This document shows positions 56,341 through 64,000 of a stretch of 64,000 nt of DNA, piece by piece; position 1 is the stretch's first letter; every line of letters starts with the position of its first letter. This DNA is from Siphonodentalium dalli (taxonomy: Eukaryota > Mollusca > Scaphopoda > Gadilida > Siphonodentaliidae). The position numbers were made by a program, and so were the translations under genes. The DNA lies in contig CP136069.1 in NCBI GenBank assembly GCA_032622095.1, positions 47,036,194-47,100,193 of the forward strand, given 5' to 3'. A model generated the notes under the pieces. The model made no database searches and was not told the origin of the DNA. It worked only from the letters and a program-made list of their open reading frames with translations.

Positions 56341-58535
56341 TTAATGTAGCCAAAGTGCACTTCTGGGGGTGGGGTGGGGGGGGGGGTATCATTAGTCCAA
56401 TTTGGACAGTCCAACCTCTACTCTGTTTTACTGCATGGCAGAGGGAATATCACAGAAACTGTTCATTTTACTCGGAAACACATACAAATCACTGGCCCCT
56501 GACGAGCAAAAACTTGCCAACTATACTGATTTCGGACTGGTGTCGACATCCAGAGCTCCAACTTCTACTCTTAAGCCGAATTTCTTGTTTTGTGGCTCAG
56601 AGTTCTTTCCATCTTTGAGAAGCATAAAATATATCATACGAGTTTCAAGAAAAAATCATACTTCCAAGCCATTGAGATAACACACATGTCTCAACACCAT
56701 TAGTCTATTATCGTACAAGTCTCTTGCTATTAATAAGACAGTATCTTCCGTTTCTCCTGCGTTTCTGTAACTTATGGTTTCCAATTCAGACTTGGCGTCA
56801 TGAACATTGGGTTGTAATGTTTTGCTATTTATACAGAAACAACTAACGCATGTTCCATATCATCGCAAACGAATAATACCGGAAGTCTCGGGAATCGTCA
56901 AGGCAAATCGCCAATGTCACACAAATACATGGCTGGCGTAACAATTAAGGCGGCGCAGTGGTGCTTTAGGATATGATATAAGGTTAATTTTTAGTTACAA
57001 TACACATATGAAAATAGTACAATGTAATTAGCATAATTATAACATGATAATAATGGAATATATTGCTGGGGGTAACATAGGCCTACCGGACTGTCTTCCT
57101 GCTTCCCCCAAAATATATAAATAATTAATCAGCTGGCGTCAAAATTATTCATATATTCATATCCACGTACAAACTAATCATATATGTAAAATAACAATTT
57201 TTACAAAATGTTTAGGGGATTTTACATAAACTGTTTATATGTTTGTGAGCCACTATAGCGCTTTATTTTTTCGCGGAAACGTTATGTATAATTATACTGT
57301 CTGATATTCTAAAATATGAAAAGATTCTGTCTCAGTTTCAAACGATGATTGAGAAAAAAATATTCAGCATGTTGAGAATATCTCATGAAATCTCAGAACA
57401 CAAGCTCAACACGACGTCTCTTCCGACGCAGATTTACTATATCATACACATAAGTAACACATAGGATTCCGGGGAGAGATTATGCATCTTTTAGTAAAAA
57501 TAAAAAAGATAGGAATTCATTTGATTCTTTTTAAGGGATTTTTGTTGAGTGAGGTTTTTGGAGAATGTCAACTAACTATGCTAATTATGTGTATAATATC
57601 ATAGTTATGGAGGCGCGGACTCGGTGTGAGTGTTCATTGCTTCAAATATGCTTAGTCACATTTATTATTTATTATGGCCAATACGCACACGGTTGGACAG
57701 CAAAATATACTTAATCGGGGTTCACGATTAGATAGCGAGTTATATTACATCGCAATAACACGTGGCACGCGAGGTTGGGTTGAGGCTAGGTTCGTTGATG
57801 AAATAACGGAGATGTTTGAAGCCATGATTTTAAAGAGCATTCACCTTATCTTCCCCAAGCCCACCAACCCAATTCTAAAATTTGACTGATAATTGACCAA
57901 AGTTGATCAATTGTGGTGTTGTAAATTCTTTCATACAAATCTCCGGTATTATAAAGTGGTCACCATTCCGATTAACTCAGGATATTAATTTCGAAATATA
58001 ATCCTAACACCACGTGTCACCTGTTACTCCGTTTGAATAGCAGTAGCTATCTAGTCGTGAACCCGATTAAGTATCTTTCGCTATCTAATCTTGTTCGTAT
58101 TTGGTGTTTATAACAATACTGACAAAATTTTGCCAAAATGTCTAGCGCATACACTAATAAATTTGCCTGGCAATGCTGGCAGGCATCTCGATACAGATAT
58201 ATAGCTATAATGTGGCGCGATCAAACTAGAACATTTATTCATTTCGATTTTCTTTTACTTGTTAGACAAATGAGAACATTTAACATCGTACAATTCTCGT
58301 TTCTTTCTGTGTGGTCTAATGAATTTCATTATGACATTAAATGGTAAATTCAGTTGCCCCTTTCCCTGCACTTCCCTTCTCTTTCCTGTCCCATAATCAA
58401 AACGTTCGTATTCGGCCCACACGGAAGCATAACCCGTCTGCTTTACCCCACTGCCATCTCTTCCAAGATATATGGGGTAATATTTATTTTCCGAGGAAAA
58501 TGACTCAACGGCTTATTGACCGATCCTATTTTGAA
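56341..58535. other. Mostly unassigned sequence
   Basis: Includes a G run at 56366-56387. No repeat family or gene is supported; frames are short and overlap on both strands. Confidence 0.4.
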
Positions 58536-58539
58536 CATT

Positions 58540-58835
58540 TTATATCACATGGAACCCATATTATACAATTAAAAAGCCATTACATATTTCCTTATCTCTA
58601 ACTTTTTATGAATAGACGCGTGATTCACGTGCATATCACTTGGAATCGCACCAACATTGATTCAGGCGGATAAATACTATTTCGAAAAGCCGCGCATGAC
58701 ACCAACACCAGAAAATGCAAATTAATGCTTTGTCAATTAAAGTTAAATTATTGTCCAACTTCGTTGTACTAACAAAAATAGACAACAACAAAGAGGCAAA
58801 TTGGGAGGCTATATTTTACGTCGCCAGGCCCAGAG
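58540..58835. repeat. Dispersed repeat L, copy 2
   Basis: TATCACATGGAACCC, TTCCTTATCTCTAAC, GCGCATGACACCAACACCAG, CCAACTTCGTTGTACTAAC and GGCAAATTGGGAGG parallel copy 1 at 40490-40805 at roughly 75% identity by eye. Confidence 0.65.
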
Positions 58836-58956
58836 CGCACAATACTGCATGTCGTACTGTCGGTTGTGAAGCGTCTCAGCCAACGCTTCTTTTAAGGATT
58901 TTGATTTGTTAAAAAGGTATGAACCTCTAGTTTTTTCATGTGATATACAATATCTT

Positions 58957-59080
58957 CAATGTTGGGATATAACATTTTATGAAACTCGTTTGATAAATTT
59001 GATTCACAATTCGCATACGACTCGTTGTGAATCAAATTTATAAAAACTTATGTTTCATAAAATCTTACATCCCAACATAA
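58957..59080. repeat. Imperfect inverted repeat, about 120 bp
   Basis: AATGTTGGGATATAACATTTT and GATAAATTTGATTCACAA at left pair with TTGTGAATCAAATTTAT and AAAATCTTACATCCCAACAT at right around a loop containing TCGCATACGACTCG. Likely a small foldback element. Confidence 0.7.
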
Positions 59081-59535
59081 CTCGTTGGAGATCCTCTATA
59101 TCTCTACTTCATATTATCAGATTCACTTATGTCTGTCAATATTTCAGCTGCGTGGAACTGATGTTTCTGTGAGGGAACAACACTTTGTCACATCGGTTCC
59201 ACCTTAATGCGCAGCTTTTTACAATGCAAACGTGATCTATTTATCTAATTGCCTGCAGACTGAGTACATGTTTACCTCCTCTGGCTGTATAATTCCACAT
59301 ACTTTGTAGCATGAGTTATACCGAGTGACATTATCAAGTGCATTCACACTAACAGTACGCAAAGAGTGTGATATACGCAAAACGCTCAACAACGGGTAGA
59401 CCTCATTATGCCCACTGTGAATCACCAGGATTCATGGTGGTTTTCTTTTTGCTGTGATCCACGATGCGGATCGTTCCGAGCCGATTGACTAACACGAATC
59501 AACAGAAATCATGGAGACTGACCAGGGCTCATCAA

Positions 59536-59775
59536 GAATCACTGCGAACCACCAAGAATCACCACAAAACACCGAGAATCACCGCGAACCACTGATAATC
59601 ATCGCGAACGACTGAGAATCACCACGAACGACTGAAAATAACCACGAACTACTGAGAATCACCACGAACCACTGAGAATCTCCACAAATAACTGAGAATC
59701 TCCACAAACAACTGAGAATCACCGCGAACCACTGAGAATCACCACGAACCACTGAGAATCGCCACGAAACGCCGA
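59536..59775. repeat. 20-bp tandem array, 12 units
   Basis: Variants of GAATCACCACGAACCACTGA follow at exact 20-bp spacing. The core GAATCACCACGAAC is the complement of the core of the 41-bp array at 60367. Confidence 0.9.
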
Positions 59776-59825
59776 CAACTACTTAGACTACATTACGCAA
59801 TTTTGAAATATTTTATAACATTTGA

Positions 59826-60254
59826 CAGGTTCAGCCACACGTACGTGTAACTTGTAACGTGTGTTACCATTGCCGACATACGTCACCTGACTCACGTGAT
59901 GATCATTTCACCAACACGTGCACGGTCAAACTTTTTAGATGTGTTGTGTTCAACGTGTTGCATACGAAATTTATATGGCGAAGAGGAATAATCCAATATT
60001 CTTACAACGGAATGCGCGGTCAGTGCTGTGCAGGCCGAGATTGACCAACGCGGAAAGATTTTAGTTTGATTTAAGCCAGCTACGCGTATCGCCACCCGAC
60101 GATTAGTTTCCTGTTTCGCTAGACGTTCGCCGATATCTATAAAGGTGTAAGTGTGGCGCCGTAAAATCAGCTGACTGTTTCGCCATGTTTATCACCATGG
60201 TAATATACCATAGTAACACATGTTACAAGTTACAAGTATATGCGGACGAACATG
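59826..60254. mobile_element. MITE family D, copy D2
   Basis: CAGGTTCAGCCACACGTACG and TAACTTGTAACGTGTGTTACC at left are mirrored by GTAACACATGTTACAAGTTAC and GCGGACGAACATG at right. An ACTCACGTGATGATC block inside also matches D1. The element lies between two tandem arrays that share a core motif. Confidence 0.7.
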
Positions 60255-60366
60255 GCTATGATTAACTAAATAGTGTTTAATTATCTTTCTTGACTTGTTT
60301 ATATTTTTAGTTACCGTGAAACTGACAATTTATGGAAATTGTATATATGCAATGAGATTCCCGTCG

Positions 60367-61480
60367 CATATATAGAAAGTTCGTGGTGATTATGGGTGAT
60401 TCGTGGTCATATATAGAAAGTTCGTGGTGATTACGGGTGATTCGTGGTCATATACAGAAAGTTCGTGGTGATTACGGGTGATTCGTCGTCATATATAGAA
60501 ATTTCGTGGTGATTACGGGCGATACGTGGTCATATATAGAAAGTTCGTGGTGATTACGGGTGATTCGTGGTCATATATAGAAAGTTCGTGGTGATTACGG
60601 GTGATACGTGGTCATATCTAGAAAGTTCGTGGTGATTACGGGGGATACGTGGTCATATATAGAAAGTTCGTGGTGATTATGGGTGATTCGTGGTCATATA
60701 TAGAACGTTCGTGGTGATTACGGGTGATTCGTGGTCATGTACAGAAAGTTCGTGGTGATTACGGGTGATTCGTGGTCATATATAGAAAATTCGTGGTGAT
60801 TACGGGGGATACGTGGTCATATATAGAAAGTTCGTGGTGATTATGGGTGATTCGTGATCATATATAGAACGTTCGTGGTGATTACGGGTGATTCGTGGTC
60901 ATGTACAGAAAGTTCGTGGTGATTACGGGTGATTCGTGGTCATATATAGAAAGTTCGTGGTGGTTACGGGTGATTCGTGGTCATATATAGAACGTTCGTG
61001 GTGGTTACGGGTGATTCGTGGTCATATATAGAACGTTCGTGGTGATTATGGGTGATTCGTGGTCATATATAGAAAGTTCGTGGTGATTACGGGTGATTCG
61101 TGGTCATATATAGAAAATTCGTGGTGATTATGTGTGATTCGTGGTCATATATAGAAAGTTCGTGGTGATTACGGGTGATTCGTGGTCATATATAGAAAGT
61201 TCGTGGTGATTATGGGTGATTCGTGGTCATATATAGAAAATTCGTGGTGATTATGTGTGATTCGTGGTCATATATAGAAAGTTCGTGGTGATTACGGGTG
61301 ATTCGTGGTCATATATAGAAAATTCGTGGTGATTATGTGTGATTCGTGGTCATATATAGAAAGTTCGTGGTGATTACGGGTGATTCGTGGTCATATATAG
61401 AAAGTTCGTGGTGATTATGGGTGATTCGTGGTCATATTTAGAAAATTTCGTGGTGATTACGGGTGATTCGTGGTCATATA
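60367..61480. repeat. 41-bp tandem array, about 27 units
   Basis: The unit is CATATATAGAAAGTTCGTGG, TGATTACGGGTGATTCGTGG and one T. Most units differ by one to three substitutions (AAAG/AACG/AAAA, TTAC/TTAT, GGGT/GTGT), and variant patterns recur in blocks, so the array grew by multi-unit duplications. Confidence 0.95.
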
Positions 61481-61485
61481 GAGTG

Positions 61486-61635
61486 AGGTTTGGATAAAGC
61501 TGCCACCACCATGTTGAGAACACCATAGCGCTCGCCAATCCACGCCACCCAAGCTTCCGGTGTTGAGTGGATCAACGTGGTTTGCTCTTCCAGAAAAATC
61601 GCATCGGTGTTGAGTGTTTTGCTTATCGCACACTA
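61486..61635 (-). other. Unassigned open stretch, GC-richer than its surroundings
   Basis: On the minus strand a frame of about 50 codons contains DAIFLEEQTTLIHSTPEAW, then VAWIGERYGVLNMVVAAL and a stop at about 61486. Its composition and residue mix look coding, but no start, splice site or family could be assigned. It adjoins the 41-bp array. Confidence 0.25.
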
Positions 61636-61880
61636 TTTACATACTGTATTCCGGCAATTGGTTGATATAAGGTTTCATTTCGTACTCTTATGCAGTTTTT
61701 TCCACAAGATATTTCGGTGCATATTTTTTCAAGAAGGATGGTTCGTTTACCCGTGCCAACAATCACACCATTCGCTTTCGTTTGGTTTCCATGTTAAAAT
61801 TAGATTGTGGTTACAACTATCACAAATAAACATTGTGGATTTAACAGTGTCACTCGATAACAAGCAATGCACTTCATCTA

Positions 61881-62092
61881 CAGTAATGCCCTAAATAATC
61901 GACTCCTTAACCACAGCAGAATTATGGATAACTTTTCAGGATTTAGACGGAAATATGGCTTGTTGCCATTCATCGGAAAGCTCTCAGTGAGAGCTTTCCG
62001 ATGTATTGCAACAAGCCATATTTACGACTAAATCTGAATAGTTACCCATAATTCTGCTGTGGTTAAGGAGTCGACTATTTAGAGCATTACTG
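61881..62092. mobile_element. MITE family E, copy E3
   Basis: CAGTAATGCCC to GAGCATTACTG, flanked by TA. The full arms include GACTCCTTAACCACAGC, ACTTTTCAGGATTTAG and GGAAAGCTCTC. It resembles E2 in size and layout. Confidence 0.88.
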
Positions 62093-62511
62093 TATATAGT
62101 CGACTACGGCTCAGTTGAGACAACTCATTGTAGGAGGCTACAGTGCATGTAATGGAATATGCATATAGTTCATGTATGTAATATTTCGTTTTCAATTATA
62201 GTTTTCTTCAAACTAAAGCAGAACTTGATGTTAGGATATATTTTGTATGTAATTGTTGTTATTTTGTTATGATAGTGCCCCTGACACCCGCTCCAGTCAA
62301 AGCAAGTTTTGAGGAGAGGACTTTTAAAAAAGCATTTTGCTTGTTGTCCAATCCTCTTCATAAATCTATATATTTCTATATGTATATTATGTTTATGTCA
62401 TATGTTTGATTTGTTGAAATAAATATTGTTTACACCAAAGCAAGTTTTGGCAGGGTATACTTTGTGATATTACACAGTATTGAGTTTTATTTTGAGGTTA
62501 GATCAAATACC

Positions 62512-62735
62512 TCAAGTATATACATAGTGTGGCTTGAATCTGCCACTAAATTCTATATACTTTTGAACTTTAGCGAATATCTCAATATTTTTGAATAAGG
62601 GATGTGCTTTTAGAACCTTCTCATGATGTTTTTTTGTTTTCAAAATTATCAACATTTCTGAGACATCTGTCTCTTTCAGCTTCAAAGACTGGACAACAGT
62701 GCAAGAAGCATTATACTGTTTCAAATTTGCCATAT
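62512..62735 (-). CDS. Candidate terminal exon of an unknown gene
   Basis: After an acceptor-like CCTATATTGTAG the minus strand reads ATATGGCAAATTTG and stays open for 73 codons from the ATG to a TGA at 62512. Visible residues include MANLKQYNASCTVVQSL, KLKETDVSEMLIILKTKK and a basic, aromatic tail ending FSGRFKPHYVYT. An AATAAA on the same strand lies 20-25 bases past the stop (62491-62486). The exon could join the open block at 63346-63592 in matching phase, or be a small gene starting at its own ATG. I recognise no family. Chance remains a real possibility. Confidence 0.35.
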
Positions 62736-63345
62736 CTACAATATAGGTTATCTTGCAAATGATTGCGAAATAATCAGGTTTGGCGGGTCATTGTCAAATT
62801 CTTGGGTTGCGTTGATTAGCTACTCATGATAAATTAAGGAAACAAATCACTCGAGATATACATTCCGAGACTCAGTGATATTACACGGCGTGGTATTATA
62901 CCTCATAAATCAGACAATACATTCAGATCAAAGAGGCGATAAAGCGCGGAATGCCGACATTTCTACTAGTTTTATTACTGTGCATATATGCACAGTACAT
63001 CGTTCGTGCCATTTTGATAGTTATATAATAGTATATGTGTTATTTTAATGATTTAATAATGAATAGGCGGGAGTCGGCTTAATCTTAAAGCAAACAGCAA
63101 TCACCACCGAGCCACGGAAATGTATCATGCAGTTTTATGCATTGCGAGGCGCCATGTGAATACATTTATGTTTTTGGATATCACACTAAAAGTCTAATTT
63201 AGGTTTTAGGTGTCCGCTTAACGTAGGAGGCTCCGGGTATTTCTATATAAAGCTATTAATGCACATATTTATTGATGATTCGTCCAATAAAATATGAGAA
63301 GCACTATATGTTGCACAAAGGTAATGGTTCTAAATTCCACTTAAC

Positions 63346-63592
63346 CAAGTACTTGCTGTAAGACGCTGTTGAACATTAAAATGTTATCCCAGTCATTTGT
63401 ACAATCCACCAAATGAACAGGGGCAACCCTATACGTGCTGTGCACAAAATATTCGATAAAAACACTCTTCAGTTGGTAAGACTTTCCTTTCACAATGTAT
63501 TGCTTGTCGCTAAAATACAAGAAACAAGATAGGGTTCTCCCTCTTTCTTCGCTAAAAGAGCAAAATACGGTCCCGTTCAAAACAAGAACATA
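63346..63592 (-). CDS. Candidate internal exon of the same unknown gene
   Basis: A pyrimidine-leaning acceptor, TTTGTTTTCATCATCTAG, is followed by 82 open codons plus one base. Residues include LNGTVFCSFSEERG, FLYFSDKQYIVKGKSYQL, KSVFIEYFVHSTYRV and DWDNILMFNSVLQQVL. The proposed donor is GTTAAG at 63345-63340, leaving phase 1, which fits the two-base lead of the exon at 62735. Unspliced, the frame stops at 63341-63343. There is no ATG near the start, so upstream exons would have to lie beyond this point. No domain was recognised. Confidence 0.35.
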
Positions 63593-64000
63593 CTAGATGA
63601 TGAAAACAAATTGTACATGTAGTTCGACAATAAGATGACGTATTTAATTTGTTTACAATCAGATCTATATGGTTGGAGTTTATTCTCTCTAAGACTGATG
63701 AAGTCAGATTTAACTGATTTGTTTGTTGAGTTTTTATAAAATATGATTACATGTATGTAACACGGGAGATGATTTGATTACAGATAGTGTTTAGCTACAC
63801 GTATAAAGGATAAGATCTGAACAAAATATCGGTTGTACACTTGTATAAACAATACTGCTCAAAATTGTGTACATATGTCTTGCAAGCTAGCAGTTTCGAA
63901 AATCCTTCAACTGACAACTTTGGTCAGAATGTTAGAGCAAACAACTGTGTGTTTAGACATATATGGGGTATCAGCTTGTTTGAAAAATAGTATATTTACT
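63593..64000. other. Nothing recognised
   Basis: AT-rich sequence. No exon or repeat could be supported. Confidence 0.4.

Noticed and set aside
14008-64000. Search for further peroxidasin exons (LRR, Ig, peroxidase)
   Set aside because: No acceptor followed by an LRR-like frame in phase 2, and no peroxidase motif, was found by eye. Short 72-nt exons could still have been missed.

Overview
The window looks like animal nuclear DNA from an invertebrate with an AT-rich, transposon-laden genome. I cannot name the species; amphioxus, molluscs, hemichordates and other marine invertebrates would all fit. One protein-coding exon can be identified with confidence: the first coding exon of a peroxidasin gene on the + strand (13838-14001), with a signal peptide, the four-cysteine N-terminal cap of a leucine-rich repeat domain, and a GTAAGT splice donor. 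The next exon was not found in the 50 kb downstream. Much of the window right of 14 kb may therefore be peroxidasin intron 1, though this is inference.

Almost everything else is small non-autonomous DNA transposons (MITEs), tandem repeats and decayed non-LTR retrotransposons. I sorted the repeats into lettered families by reading copies against each other. A: about 460 bp, TA target duplication, five copies. B: about 500 bp, two copies. C: 551-559 bp, ends CAGGGGG/CCCCCTG, 7-bp target duplications, three copies. D: two copies. E: TA duplication, three copies. F, G, I, J: palindromic families with many partial copies. H: one full copy plus fragments. There are also two near-perfect hairpins of about 100 bp with 8-bp duplications, one hAT-type MITE with an 8-bp duplication, one TTAA element, and a 1.3-kb foldback element with a 5-bp duplication. 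Several insertions lie inside other repeats whose uninterrupted copies are also in the window. This gives empty-site comparisons and insertion order without outside data.

Layout: 1-3.2 kb, an inverted-repeat element, unassigned DNA, then A1. 3.7-7.9 kb, diverged 150-170-bp tandem units, A2 and a 32-bp satellite. 8.0-9.7 kb, the foldback element inside an older repeat. 9.8-12.6 kb, A3, C1, J-family repeats and a tRNA-like relic. 13.2-14.0 kb, a short tandem repeat and peroxidasin exon 1. 14.4-18 kb, F and I copies, then an alternating tandem array carrying a 97-bp hairpin and B1. 19.6-20.5 kb, the hAT MITE and a 23-bp array. 21-31 kb, mixed MITEs and LINE debris including a reverse-transcriptase C-terminus. 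31-48 kb, D, G, I, A4 containing C2, H containing E1, F containing A5, and a 249-bp triplication containing C3. 50.5-54.1 kb, the TTAA element, the second hairpin, H1 and E2. 59.5-62.1 kb, two tandem arrays flanking D2, then E3. 62.5-63.6 kb, a possible two-exon gene on the minus strand.

No CRISPR array, rRNA gene, intact transposase, intact reverse transcriptase or convincing second gene was seen. All repeat boundaries were set by eye.
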